This document shows, in pieces, positions 24,707 through 36,221 of a stretch of 64,000 bases of DNA. Each line of letters starts with the position of its first letter. The stretch's first letter is position 1. The DNA comes from Cryptomeria japonica (lineage: Eukaryota > Streptophyta > Pinopsida > Cupressales > Cupressaceae): assembly GCF_030272615.1 (NCBI RefSeq), contig NC_081410.1, positions 123,683,640 through 123,747,639 of the forward strand, in the 5' to 3' direction. A model generated the notes under the pieces. The model worked only from the letters and a program-made list of their open reading frames with translations, did no database searches and was not told the origin of the DNA. The translations under genes were made by a program, and so were the position numbers.

Positions 24707-26240
24707 TCAATCAAGGAGCAAAATATGCACTCTAGAACTCTGATTAGATGGATGCACCACTTGAGTGCATCTAGTTTTAAAAAGGAGGGGCAATGACCCC
24801 CAACTTTTGTTAGAGATACTTAAAGGTATCATTTGCCAACGCCTTAGTGAAAATATATGCAATATGTTTTTTAGAATATATGTAGATTCCAATCTAACTT
24901 CCTTCTCTGCAACCTTCTCTCTTAAAAAATGATACCGAATTGCAATATGTTTAGTCCTTGAATGCATCACTGGATTCTTAGAGATGTTAATAACACTTGT
25001 ATTATCACACAAAATAGGAATCAAGTTTCATCATGCATTACCTTGATGTCTTTTAGAGTTTGTGTCATCCATATGACCTGAGTGCAACGAGATGCTACTA
25101 CAATGTATTCTAAATCTGTAGTAGAGAATGATATTGAATCATGTTTCTTACTCAACCAAGAGACTGAGCTATCTCCCAAGAAAAATACACCACCACTTGT
25201 TCTCCTTTTGTCATATGCACATCCGACCCAATCAGCATATGTATATGTTTTCAATTTGAAATTGTCATTCTTCTTATACCATAATCCATATTTTGTAGTT
25301 CCTTTTAGATATCTGAATATCCTTTGAATTGCTAGATCATGAGATTGCTTAGGACTAGCCCAATATCTAGATACCAAACAAACAACCTGCATAATATCCA
25401 GCTTGAGACAATCAAATATAATAATCGTCTAGTCATAGATATGTACATTTTCTAATCAACATCCAAAGATTCATCATCCTTGCTCAACTTACAACTAATA
25501 GCATAGCAGTTGCAACTGATTTATACTTCTCCATGTCAAACTTATTTAACATCTTTTTAATATTCTTGATCTAAGAAATAAATATACCTTTTTCTGACTG
25601 AGTAATTTGTAGACCAAGGAAAAATGATAGCTCATCTATCATAGACATCTCAAATTCTTTTTGCATTTCTTCTACAAACTTCATGCATACATTGTCATCT
25701 CCTCCAAATATGATATCATCAACATAAACAACAACAATCAATAATTTGTTACCTTCAATCTTGAAATAAAGATTGTTGTTTGAAGTACCTTTTCTGAAAT
25801 TATGTTGTAACAAATATCTATCCAACCTCGCACACTGAGCTCTAAGAGCTTGCTTGAGTCTATGCAATGCCTTCTTCAACTTGCAAACCATATCCGATTC
25901 TTCTGTTATCTTGAATTCATCTAGATGTTCAATATATACTTCTTTCTCAAGTTCTCCATTTAGGAATGTCAACTTAACATCCATCTGATATACCTTAAAG
26001 TTTTTATGTGCTACAAATGCAAGAAACATTCTTATATCTTACATCCTTGCTACCAAAGAAAATGTGTTCTCGAAATATATGCATTTAACTTGTAACCTTT
26101 GCAGACCAATTTTGCCTTTCTTCTTCTGACTTTTCCCTCTTCATTCAACTTTCTTTGAAACACCAATTGGTTCCTATCACATTTTAATCCATTTTTCTAG
26201 ATACCAATTCCCATGTCTAATTCTTTTCTCTCTAATTCAG
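24707..26240 (-). pseudogene. Copia reverse transcriptase and RNase H (minus strand, broken)
   Basis: Minus-strand ORF 26029-25571 holds the copia RT (RVT_2 type): MDVKLTFLNGELEKEVYIE, LKKALHRLKQALRA and the catalytic block YVDDIIFGG, then FEMSMIDELSFFLGLQI. ORF 25392-25021 continues with SRYWASPKQSHD and an RNase H core (YTYADWVGCAYDKRRTSGG, where the family has T-D-S/A-D). ORF 25024-24707 gives CDNTSVINISKNPVMHSRTKHI. Stops and frame changes between these parts make it non-functional. RT residues upstream of 26029 are decayed but recognisable to about 26240. Confidence 0.85.
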
Positions 26241-26514
26241 TTCTTCTTCCATTGTCTTTATCAAACTTTCATCTTTACTAGCTTTCATATAGGTCTTTGG
26301 CTCAATTTGGGATAGGAAGCAATAATTTTCTTGTTTACTGAATTCTACAAGTCTTCTTCTTGTCTGAATACCCTTCCTCTTATTTATAATGATCTAATCT
26401 TCTGAATGATTCTCGTGCACATACTCTGATAGTGTTTTAGGAGCTTGTTCGGGTTCTTCTTCTTCGATATTAATCTCTTCCTTTTTTGGATCAACTTTAT
26501 TTTCTATAGTAATC

Positions 26515-26530
26515 AACATAATTTCTATCT
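26515..26530. repeat. Left target-site duplication of the LINE
   Basis: AACATAATTTCTATCT, identical over 16 bp to 32191-32206 on the other side of the LINE. Confidence 0.9.
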
Positions 26531-26531
26531 C

Positions 26532-29500
26532 TTCCTTTTTTGGACTCTCATCTCTAATGACTGGTACAATCATTATTTTTGTTCTCTATCGGCCCACATT
26601 TGGGTTGGGTCAGATCATTTTCCTATCACCTTCATTGTCAACTCAATTAATAGAAGGAGACACTTCCCCTTCAGATTTGAAAAAATGTGGACCCTTCACC
26701 CAGATATCAAAAGTAATATTCAGAAATGGTGGAGTATCCAAGTTGAGGGAATTGCTATGTACAAAGTTGTTAAGAAGCTTAAAAGTGTAAAGGATAACAT
26801 AAGACTCTGAAATAAATCCAACTTTGGGAATATCTTTGAGGCTAAAGGTAAAGTCCAGGAAGACCTAAAAAAAATACAGGCCCAAATTCAGAAGGATGGT
26901 TTCAGTACTGTGTCCATTGCTGATGAAAATGAGACTCTTAAAAAATACCACGAAATCATTGCTAAAGAGGAAAGTTTCTGGAAGTAGAGATCAAGATGCA
27001 ATTGGCTTAAGGAAGGGGATAGGAATAGAAGATTCTTTCATATGTTGATGATAAAGCATAAAGCAGCTAATAGGATAACCAAACTAATTGTGGATAATGG
27101 GGAGTTGGTCAAGGAGGAAGAAATAAGGAATGAAGCTAAAAGGTATTTCTTGAAACTGCTCAAGAGGGATCATAGATTGGATGCTGAAGCTCAAACTTCT
27201 TTCCTTCATAACATCCCCTTTCTCATTGATGAACATATGAACGTCTCCCTCTCTTCCATTCCTTCGATCTTGGAAATAAAAAATGTTGTTTTTTCTTTTG
27301 ATGGTAACAATGTGCCTGGCCCAGATGGTTCCCCCATGTTCTTTTTCCAAGATTTCTGGGACATTATCGGGAAAGATGTCTCTAATGGGGTCAAGGAATT
27401 TTTCGGGGCTAGAATTTTTTTGAAAAAAATCAATGGTACTTTCATTGCTCTCATCCCCAAAACCCAAGGTGCAGACTCTATGGACAAATTTAGACCAATC
27501 AGTTTATGCAATTCTTTTTATAAGATTATCTCCAAGGTTCTTACTACCATAATTTTGTCTGTCCTTCCTATTTTGATTAATCACCAGCAAATGGTTTTGT
27601 CCCTGGAAGACAAATTCTTGACTCTATTATAACTGTCCATGAGAACATTTATTCTCTTGTTAGAGCTAAGAAGTAGGGTCTCATCCTCAAGCTTGATCTC
27701 TCCAAGGCTTATGACCGGGTTGATTGGCCTTTTCTTGTGAAGGTTCTTATGGCTTATGGTTTTTCCACTAGAGTTATCAACCTCTTCAGCCAGCTTATCA
27801 CCTCAGCCTCTTTTGTTGTTCTTGTCAATGGTTCCCCTTCCCCCTTTTTCCAAGCTTCTAGAGGACTAAGGCAAGGGGATCCCATTTCCCCCATCCTCTT
27901 CATCATTATGGCAGAATGTTTTGGAAGGTCCATGGAAAATATGGTTATGCAAGGCTCCTTTAAGGGACTCCAACCTTCTTCTGCTGACCTTATTTGCTCC
28001 CACCAACAGTTTGTGGATGATACTATTATCATTGGGGAATCTAGTATCTTTGAAGCTAAAATTTTGAAGAGTACTCTTTGTAAGTTTGCCTCAGCTTCTG
28101 GTCAGCTTATTAACTGGGTCAAAAGCGAATTTTTTTTCATCAATACTCTTGAGAGAAGACAACAAAGAATCAACATAATCTTGTAATGTAGGATTGTTGA
28201 TCTTCCTAAGACCTATCTTGGCCTCCCCATGGGCATTGCACCTCTTGATCCTTTTTGGAGCTCACTAGTGGATAAATTTCATAAAAAACTAGTTGGTTGG
28301 AAAGGAGCCCTTTTAAGTCAGTCTGGAAAGCTTCAACTTCTAAAAGCTTCTCTTCAAAGTATACCGATTTATGCCCCGAGTCTTTTCAGAATTCCAGTTA
28401 AGTATGTTGACCCAATTGAGAAAATTCAAAGAAAATTCCTATGGTCAGGGGTTGAGGACAAGAAATAAATGTCTCTGGTGACCTGGGATCAGGTTTGCAG
28501 ACTAAAAAGTAAAGGAGGTTGGGCCTGAGAAGAATCCGAACCTTAAATGAAGCTCTCCTGTCCAAACAGGTTTGGAGAATGTTTCATTCAAACACTGAAT
28601 GGTGTAAAATCTGGCAAAGTAAGTACTCTCTTCTGTCCTCCTCTATTTCTTCTTTTATCAATTCAAAAATCAGTATTAATGGATCCCATATATGGAATCA
28701 TGCCTCTAAGTGCAAAGAAAGCATTGCTAAAGGAGTGATTTGAAAAGTAGGAAATGGCAGGAAAGTTAAATTTTGGGAAGACCCCTGGCTTTTTGATAAA
28801 CCTTTGACTGAAATTCTTGAATGGGCCCCTCATGCTCCCTCATGTATTAGAATTTTTGGCCCTTTAGTTGTAGAGTATTGGTTTGGCAATAAATGGTAGA
28901 ACATTGAAAGTATCCACCCTAGCCTTACTAAGCTCAAGATCCATTTGTCTTCGGTCTAGTTGAATAAAGAGGAAGACTCCCTTATTTGGAAACATGAACC
29001 CAAAGGTATTATAACTGTTTCTTAAATGTATGGTGTCCTTTCCTCCACCCCTCTTGTTAATCCTTTCTGGTCTAAAGCCGGAATTAAGGGTCTGACCCCC
29101 AAAATCAACTTTTTCTATTGGACCATCCTTCAAAATAAGATCTTGACCCTAGACAACCTCAAGGGTAGAGGTTTTGCCTTCCCTAATAGATGTGCATTGT
29201 GTCTTCAGGAGGAAGAGTTTGTGGACCACCTGGCCATCCACTATTCCTATTCTACCTCAGTCTGGGAAAGATTTCTTAAAATTTTTAGCATTGATTGGGT
29301 CTTTCCTAACACTATCAGTGATCTGTTCTCCTCTTGGAATTTTCATTGGACTAACTCCTTTTTGAGATCTCTGTGGCAGCTATCACTTCCTCACATCCTG
29401 TGGGGATTATGGAAAGAAAGAAATAATCGTATCTTCAGGGACATATCCCTCAATCAAGATATTGTGTTCCAGAAAATACAATGGGCGATTGTGGAGAATA

Positions 29501-29634
29501 TTGGGATCATTGAGGGTCCCTGTTTCTTGACCAACTCCCTAGAATCCAACATTTTAAGCTCTTGGAATTTTAAGATTGCTGGCAGTTCTGACCGTAATCA
29601 AAATAAAAGACTTGAAGCTAGGTGGCAAACCCCC
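26532..29634 (+). pseudogene. LINE ORF2: endonuclease end, reverse transcriptase, zf-RVT
   Basis: Frame starting at 26532 gives the last endonuclease motif (GSDHFPIT, the S-D-H catalytic histidine). It continues to the RT entry (SRCNWLKEGDRNRRFFHM) after a TAG at 26985. RT blocks follow: VPGPDGSPMFFF, FRPISLCNSFYKIISKVL, then after a frameshift near 27590 FVPGRQILDS, LDLSKAYDRVDW (catalytic Asp) and QFVDDTIIIG (catalytic D-D; family F-A-D-D). After stops at 27674, 28184 and 28466 and a frame change near 28500, the zf-RVT region reads PKINFFYWTILQNKILTLDN and RCALCLQEEEFVDHL. Further stops lie at about 28741, 28898, 28960 and 29023. A final frameshift in a C-run near 29633 separates it from RNase H. 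Confidence 0.88.
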
Positions 29635-30152
29635 ACTCATGGTTCAAAGTCAATTTTGATGGTGCTGCAAAAGGTAACCCGGGCCTTGCGGGTTGTGGAG
29701 CTATTCTTAGAGATGATAAAGGTATTTGCAAGGAAATGGTTGTTGTCCCAATAGGGAGCCAAACAAACCATAAAGCAGAAGCAATGGCAGCTCTCCAAGG
29801 TATTCTTCTTGCTAAAAAATGGAATTGCCCCTACATATGGATTGAAGGGGATTCAAACAATATCATAAAATGTCTCAAGGGGACCTCTAAGCCCTCATGG
29901 TCTATCAACAATATCATAAAAGCTGCTAGAGACCTTATCAACACTTTTGAAAAAAGTTACATATCCCATATCTACCGTGAAGCCAATGGGTCTACTGATT
30001 GGGCAGCCAATGCAACGGTTAAAAAAGATGAAATGATTATGTGGACGGGAGAACAAGGACTCCTTGAGGATGTCAGACTAATCATTTTTAAGGACCGATA
30101 TAGAAGCACTCCAAAGGTTTTTGATGGACAGAATAATAATGAAAAGGACTAA
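29622..30152 (+). CDS. LINE RNase H domain (open segment)
   Basis: This 176-codon open stretch encodes a type I RNase H of the RVT_3 class, which degrades RNA in RNA:DNA hybrids. The order of motifs is WFKVNFDGAAKGNPG (first catalytic Asp and the GNPG turn), AGCGAILRDDKG, NHKAEAMAALQGI (catalytic Glu), WIEGDSNNIIKC (catalytic Asp) and HIYREANGSTDWAAN (His and last Asp). All catalytic positions appear preserved although the upstream RT is broken. In the intact element this would be the C-terminal domain of ORF2, so the ATG at 29622 is probably not a real start. The stop at 30150 is likely the original ORF2 end. Confidence 0.8.
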   Translation: MANPHSWFKVNFDGAAKGNPGLAGCGAILRDDKGICKEMVVVPIGSQTNHKAEAMAALQGILLAKKWNCPYIWIEGDSNNIIKCLKGTSKPSWSINNIIKAARDLINTFEKSYISHIYREANGSTDWAANATVKKDEMIMWTGEQGLLEDVRLIIFKDRYRSTPKVFDGQNNNEKD

Positions 30153-30360
30153 ATGGAGTACTTCAAGTTATTATAATAATGTCAGCCTCATTTATTATAA
30201 TACTTATTTTATCACTTCCCACACTTTATGGGTTAAATTGATAGTTCCGATAAGCTTTCTGGCTAAGACGCTTTGCAAGTTTCAAAATTCGGCTCTGAAC
30301 AGCGAAAATATGGGCAGAAACAGATGATGATACGAACCTAGCAACTGCAAGGAATGGAAA

Positions 30361-32018
30361 TAGAAGGAGGCGGTTTGGAGCATTTTGCAGGAGGGTGGTT
30401 TTTCAAAATTCATGGAGAGACTCCATGGACGGGATGACACGGTTACTAGTTTTTTCTACAAAAACTAGAGAAAGGGTATGTTGAAAATGGGAGACCAGTC
30501 TATTGTAATTGATGAAGACCTTATTGCCCAATCCACGGGCCTCAAAAGGGAAGGATGGAACTTCTATAGAGATAGAAAAGTTGGTAAGGAGGCCATTGAC
30601 AGATATCTGAAAATCGAAAAGGAGAAAAAATGCCTGGTGAAGTTAAGTAAAACTTACTATCCCCCTAGGGCTTTTGTTAAACCATGGCGGGAGGTCCTCT
30701 TTGTTTTAATGCGCTATATAACTTTGGATGGTAGGTTTACTAAAGCTTACGCCTACCATTTTGTTTTGCTGAATCATTTTAGGCATGATGAGAAGGTTAA
30801 TTTTCCTTATTTTCTGTTATGCTCGATGAATGCCACTAGTAAGGCCTACAAAGAGAACCCTATGGGGGATAGTGCCATGCATCGAGGCTTAATGGTCCTT
30901 ATTTATGACCATCTCAAGGCCAATCAAATAGCTCGCTCGCAACCCTCTATAGAGTCTGAGGAGGATGGGTCTAACTCTGTCTTTTCAGTGGATGAGGATT
31001 CCGATAGTGACCCATCGAGTGATTCTGAGGAAAGCTTAGATGTTTCGGATTTTGAAATTGGTAAGAAGAGGAAATATATGAAAACAAGACCTTCTTCCTC
31101 AAAGGGTAAAAAACCTAAAGGAAAAATCCTCCATATTAGCTCTTCCTCAGAGGAGGAGGTCTTTGAAGACTCACAGAAGGAGAAACCTTAGGGTTCTCTG
31201 AAAAAGAAAACTAAAGTCCACATTTAGACTAGAAACAAGCATAAGAGGAAGGAGGAGAATGTGAAGGAGCTGGAGGTTTATAAGCAGGAAAGGACTTCGG
31301 AAGCCGAACAGAACCTGGAGCAGGTGACCACTGGCGAGGCTCTTAGGGTTGAAGACACAGCTACTATTCGTGACACTCCAAAAAAGGAACAGGATATCCC
31401 CGGTAAGATTGATCCTCCCCCTAACCCCCCTCCAGAGGGTATGCAAGGTTTTATGGACACTATGGAATGGCTTATAACTGGTTACAAGAAAGTTGTGGAT
31501 GACAACAAAAAGTTTAGCCACAAAATTCAAATTCTGGAAACTATCAACACTAGGGAAGGGAAGACTATGGCTGATTACATTGAGGACCTAAAAAATACCA
31601 TTGCAAAAGCTGAAAACATAAGAGACTCCTTCAACCCCAGATTTGAGAAAATAGAGAAAGACCTGCTGGAAAGGAAAACTCTTGCTGATGCTAATGATCA
31701 AAGTATTTCGGGCACTACTAGTAAAGTCAACAAAATTGAGGATTGCCTCAAGAGTATTGCAGAACAGAGTTTAAGCATCCTGAAGATTTCTGCTAGCAAC
31801 ACTAATACTCTCATCAGCAAATTGGATGAGGAGGAGACCCTAGATATTGACCCTGACACTGAAGGCACAAGAGACGCTCAAGGACCCAAAACTAGAATCA
31901 GAGGCAAAAAAAAGAAAAGAAACCTAACAAGGACATGGATGATCTCAAAGCTGTTGGGGCCACCTATGACCAGTTGGTGAAAAAGGCAGAGGACCTTCTA
32001 AAGACTATAGCTGTGTAG
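30361..32018 (+). pseudogene. Additional ORF downstream of the LINE RNase H (function unknown)
   Basis: The frame starting with EAVWSILQEGGFSKFMERL at about 30367 runs through ATG 30478 to 31980. In-frame stops lie at about 30469, 31189 and 31225. After a frameshift near 31915 the reading goes on (DDLKAVGATYDQLVKK) to a stop at 32016. The N-terminal 160 residues are a folded-looking domain (YYPPRAFVKPWREVLFVL, RYITLDGRFTKAYAYHFVLL, FPYFLLCSMNA). Next comes an acidic Ser-rich linker (DEDSDSDPSSDSEES), basic Lys tracts and a predicted coiled coil (about 31440-31830). The N-terminal domain resembles ORFs I recall as recurring in conifer repeat DNA, but I cannot name a family. A nucleic-acid or chaperone role is possible, as in ORF1 proteins; this is inference. 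Confidence 0.65.
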
Positions 32019-32190
32019 TGCTTTCCTAGTTTCTTTGTTGTTTTTATCTTTAGCTGTCTTTTTGGTTTGCTGGCTTTTTTGTCAGTCATTTTGTAGGCGG
32101 TTGATAAGCTCTGGACTTTTAGATGTCTTATCTTAATCTCCTATGTTAAATGTTTCGGGTCTTGAAAATCTATTTTTCTAAATTAATCAA

Positions 32191-32206
32191 AACATAATTT
32201 CTATCT
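32191..32206. repeat. Right target-site duplication of the LINE
   Basis: AACATAATTTCTATCT, identical to 26515-26530. Confidence 0.9.
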
Positions 32207-32686
32207 TAGACTCAAGTTTAGATGCTACCTCAGTTTGATTCTATTCTTTAAAAACTTTCACATTTGCACTTTCCACAATCTTTTGTAGCCTCTTGTTGTA
32301 GCACAAATAAGCTTTTCTATATGTAGAGTATCCCAAAAATATTTGTTTATCTACTCTTTGCATCAAACATGCCTAGATCATCTTCATCTCTTTATACATA
32401 ACACTTGCTCTCAAATATTTCAAAGTACTTAATTGTATTTAGTCTTCCATTCCAAAGTTCATAAGGTGTCTTTTTGTGATTTTACTCTAATCTGTACCAT
32501 GTTAAAAAGATAAATTTTATTATGCACAACTTCTTTCTAGTATACATTAGGCAGGTTAGCATCCTTCAACATAGTTCTAGTCATTTCAACAATAGTTTTA
32601 TTTTTGCTTTCAAATATGCCATTCTATTAAGGAGTACTCAAAGAAAAAAATCCTCCTAATACCATGTTCTTCAAAAAATTAACAAA

Positions 32687-33720
32687 TTAATCTGATGTAA
32701 ACTCTCCTCCTCTATCAAACCTTAAAATTTTGATTCTACTATCTATTTTATTCTCAACCATGAATTTGGATACTTTAAATTTATCTAATGCTTCAGACTT
32801 TTCTCTTAAGAAAGTAACCCAAGTCATTATAGAATAATTAACATAAAATACCTTTCTCCTCTTAGTCCTCTTGTCCCCACAGGTCCACACAAATCTATAT
32901 GAATCAACTCTAAAGGTTGTGAGGTGGCATACTCCCTGTTTATGAATTTCCTCTTTGTTTGCTTTCGTAATGAACTTTTCCTGCATGTAGTATTAGTAGG
33001 TTTGATAATCCTTAGTAAATCTCTCACAATATGATTAGAGCTAAGCTTCACCATATTATCAAAATTGGTGTGTCCCATTCTTTTGTGCCACAACTAACAT
33101 TCATTGCTTTATGTTAACAAATAACTACCTCTACTATTATCCCTTACATAGTAAAACATTGTTGTTGGTCCTTGTACCTTCTGCTACCAATCTTCAAGAG
33201 CTCCCTTCTCTAATTTCACATCCAAACCCCTAAAATATGACTTTACAACCTTTGTTATACATTTGACTCACACTCAATAGATTATGTCTCAAACCTTTAA
33301 CATAATAAACTTCATTAGTTTAATGCTAACCATCAAAAGAGATGCTTCCTTTTCCACATATAGGTTTATCTCCCTCTCCTACAAACTTAATGATCCAACA
33401 TCATATTTCTCAAGGTTAATAAACTTCCTCTCTATCACTAGTCATAGCATTTGAACATACAGAGTCAATGATCCATGCCTTTGCTTCCACTTTCGCATGT
33501 AGCGCAATCTTCATATTTATAGATTTGTCATCTCTTGAACTTTCGAACTGTCCATCATTCTTTTCTTCTATAGAAAGAACATGGATTCTTCATTTGAGTC
33601 ATTGTCATCTTCTTCTTTAGATGAGTAGGCTTTCATTGAACAAAAACTTTTCTTCTGCTTGTCTCTGAAATCTCTATTATTCTCTCTATAGTTCTCATTT
33701 CCTTTGTTATCATCATTATA
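32687..33720 (-). pseudogene. Copia protease and integrase (minus strand, broken)
   Basis: Reading leftwards, the protease region (about 33490-33450) has AWIIDSVCSNAMT, where the family has D-S-G. Next come a YYVKGLRHNLLSVSQ block and the integrase zinc region starting with WHKRMGHTNFDNMVKL. The integrase core shows HIDLCGP (first catalytic Asp), YSIMTWVTFLREKSEALDKF and ILRFDRGGEFTSD (second Asp). The reading then passes into decayed sequence towards the LINE insertion. Frame changes at about 33090 and 32980 and several stops make it non-functional. Confidence 0.83.
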
Positions 33721-33735
33721 TTTTCCACCATAAAC

Positions 33736-34545
33736 CTATTTATACATACATCTAGAAGTATAATGACCAATTCTTCCACAATTGAAATATTTTAGGGGTA
33801 ACTTACCTTTGTACTTCCCAATTCCTCTTTTCAATCTTGTCACAAAATTTTCTTTAATCTCATCCAAGTCTTTATTTTCTTCTAGTTCTTCTTTAGGCTT
33901 CTTTGTGGATTTGAATGCAACTTCCTTCCTTTCCTTTTCAATGTCATCCAATTCAACAATCCCAAAGGCAGCGAGAAAATCAAGGACTTGATCCATAGTG
34001 TACTTATTTATGTCACGACTTTCCTCAATGTCACACTTCTTTGGTTTATAACTTTTGGTCATTGTTGCCATTATATTCCTTACAACTTCACTTTCTTCTA
34101 CTGTTCCACTAACACCTCTAAGAGAATTTACAATTTCATTCACTCAATGAACATAGCCTTCAATGTTTTCATCATTAAACATTCTCACATTTTCAAACTT
34201 GTGCTTTAGATTTGTAATCTCAGCTTGTTTTGTTTTTTCATCACCTTTAAATACACTCTTCAATTTCTCCTAGATTTCTTTAGCTAACTTTGCCCTTTTG
34301 ACATTGATAAATATTGCATCATTCAAGTAGGTGACAATTGCAAGTGTAGCCTTTGCATTACTCTGATTGCTTTGATTTAATCCAAAGTTGTAGGACCATT
34401 TTGTATAGCATTATAACCCTTCTTAGTGCTTTCCCAAATTTTAGTCGACATAGTTGTCAAATGATATTCCATCATTTATCTCGAATAAGCATAATTTGTG
34501 CCATCAAACTTTGGAGTCAAGTGAATGTGTAGTCTTGTACCATCC
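33736..34545 (-). pseudogene. Copia Gag (minus strand, broken)
   Basis: Minus-strand ORF 34143-33736 (135 codons) carries the Gag C-terminal half (VNSLRGVSG, DQVLDFLAAF). It ends in a nucleocapsid knuckle Y-F-N-C-G-R-I-G-H-Y-T-S-R-C, in which the first Cys of CX2CX4HX4C is replaced by Tyr. Upstream, decayed reading to about 34545 shows the FDGTNYAYSR...MEYHL block typical of copia Gag N-termini. Several stops (for example at about 34140 and 34480) break it. Confidence 0.8.
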
Positions 34546-34586
34546 TGGACCTTCCTCAAGTGGTTAAGCTTCTTAAGAGGAACCTT

Positions 34587-34598
34587 GCTCTAATACCA
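34587..34598 (-). other. Primer-binding site, initiator tRNA-Met type
   Basis: Minus strand TGGTATTAGAGC, one mismatch from the TGGTATCAGAGC common to plant copia elements, five bases after the LTR end. Confidence 0.8.
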
Positions 34599-34603
34599 AT
34601 TAT

Positions 34604-36221
34604 TGAATGCATCATAGGAATAAGAGGATGAACAAACTGGTTGAGACTTAAAAAGTACTTAATTTTTTATCTTCATACTCTAAACTACCACCATATAATC
34701 ACAATAGTAATAAATAATGAAAGCATAAAAGGACAACAAATACGTGAACACCAAATTTACGTGGAGAACCCAAGCAGGGAAAAACCATGGTGAGAATCAA
34801 ACTCACAATATGAATATAATTTGTTTCAATACTATCTTTGAAACTTATTGCTCCTAAGACGGCTTGCGGAACTAAGGCGTACAACCTTAGGGTGAGATAC
34901 AAATGACTTATAGAGCTGAAAGATAATGTCTCAAATCAAGATACAGAAAGCTGCCAAGAGACTCACTAAATTTCGATAGAGAAAGGAATAGCTGAATAGA
35001 AAGAAACAAAATCTCCTAATAATGTAATTGTCCTTGAACAATTGTGTCAAGCGACCAAGATCATGGTTAACATGTCTAACTCCAAAATCTATCTCAAAAC
35101 TTTGTCATACAAAAGATATTATTATCAAAGCTCTTCACAACTAACCTTCGCACAACCTCAATATTGAATTTGCTTACAAACTACCAATATTTGTTGGTTG
35201 CCAATTCATACTCATTCCATATCTCACTCATACATCTAAACTCCTTTATATATAAGATTAATTACTAAAACCCTTGATTAGGCCAACCACAAATAGAATG
35301 AACAATATTACATAAATTTGGCCACTCAGACCAATACACAATCACTACAGTTCACTTTAGGAGATAAAGAGGACCCAAAAACATCACAACACATCCTTTT
35401 CAAATGATTCAAATGAACCACACACGCTAATACATCTTACAAAGTTGATATCAAATGAAATGTGTAGATAAAAGCACATTAGCTAGTTAGCCCAAAAATA
35501 AATCTCCAATGCAAATTTTACGATGCAGATCTACGCACACTTCAGTGAGACCCAAAACACTAACTAGACTCATCCTCCAAAGAAAACCCAGACCAAAATA
35601 ATATGATCCAATTAAGATACAAAATCACAATAAACCATAAACTAGACTAACCAACGATACAAAACTCAGAAGATCATAACTCCACTTGCCAATCATATCA
35701 TCACCTGAAAACTGAACTAGAATATTGCACATGACATATGAACATGTCCTCCAAACCGCAACACTTGGATCCACATATTAACAAGCCACCAAGCATTCTC
35801 TGGACTTGTTCTGACAGACAACCTTATTGTTAGAAGCATCAACAACCAAATTTTCTATTTGAGCAATTAAGGACCTGCAAATTTGATAGTGCAATATGCA
35901 CATAACATAATCATTATATCCAGAGCCTCAATACATAATCTTCACCTACCGAAGGAATGCAAAACATTCTTCCATTGAGACATTAAAATCTCTTTCTTTT
36001 ATAAATACCGTTTCTTGCATATTGAAACTTCCATTACACCAACCTTCCAGAAACACTTCAACATCTTCACCAGATCATACAACAATACAAGAACACTCAC
36101 ATTTGGACCATCTGCAACACATAGTAACATCAACGACAACACAAGATAGGTTGACATTAATGACAACACAAGATAGGTTGACATCAATGACAACACAACA
36201 CAATAACTCAAATTTTCAACA
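34604..36221 (-). repeat. 5' LTR of the minus-strand copia (1618 bp)
   Basis: On the plus strand it starts TGAATGCATC and ends TTTTCAACA, so the element orientation gives TGTTG...CA. It contains, reversed, the CCATGGTTTTTCC..GGG(T)TCTCCACGT block typical of this copia lineage (34740-34800). The outer 450 bp match the left LTR at 24085-24474. Confidence 0.78.

Larger units (their letters stand above)
26531..32190 (+). mobile_element. 5'-truncated plant LINE with an extra downstream ORF
   Basis: A 5660-bp insertion inside the minus-strand copia, bounded by perfect 16-bp target duplications. It starts within the end of the endonuclease domain (the S-D-H motif at about 26610) and runs through reverse transcriptase, a zf-RVT zinc region and RNase H. 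It then continues about 2 kb further through another long ORF before a short A-rich tail (CTAAATTAATCAA). Loss of the 5' end is typical of target-primed reverse transcription. Stops and frameshifts show it is dead. The extra ORF lies inside the same target duplication, so it arrived with the LINE. Confidence 0.88.
24085..36221 (-). mobile_element. Minus-strand Ty1/copia element, interrupted by a LINE
   Basis: Read right to left: 5' LTR (36221-34604), tRNA-Met primer site, gag (about 34545-33736), protease and integrase (about 33720-32687), then RT and RNase H (about 26240-24707), polypurine tract and a truncated 3' LTR (24474-24085). The LINE at 26531-32190 sits between integrase and RT and brought a 16-bp target duplication. 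All coding parts carry stops and frameshifts. The remaining copia sequence without the LINE is about 6.5 kb. The two LTRs match over about 380 bp but have diverged clearly, so this is an old insertion. Confidence 0.85.

Noticed and set aside
24388..24796. ORFs of 108 and 130 codons with Ser-Leu or Arg-Glu repeats
   Set aside because: Translations of the (TC)n microsatellite; no other coding evidence.
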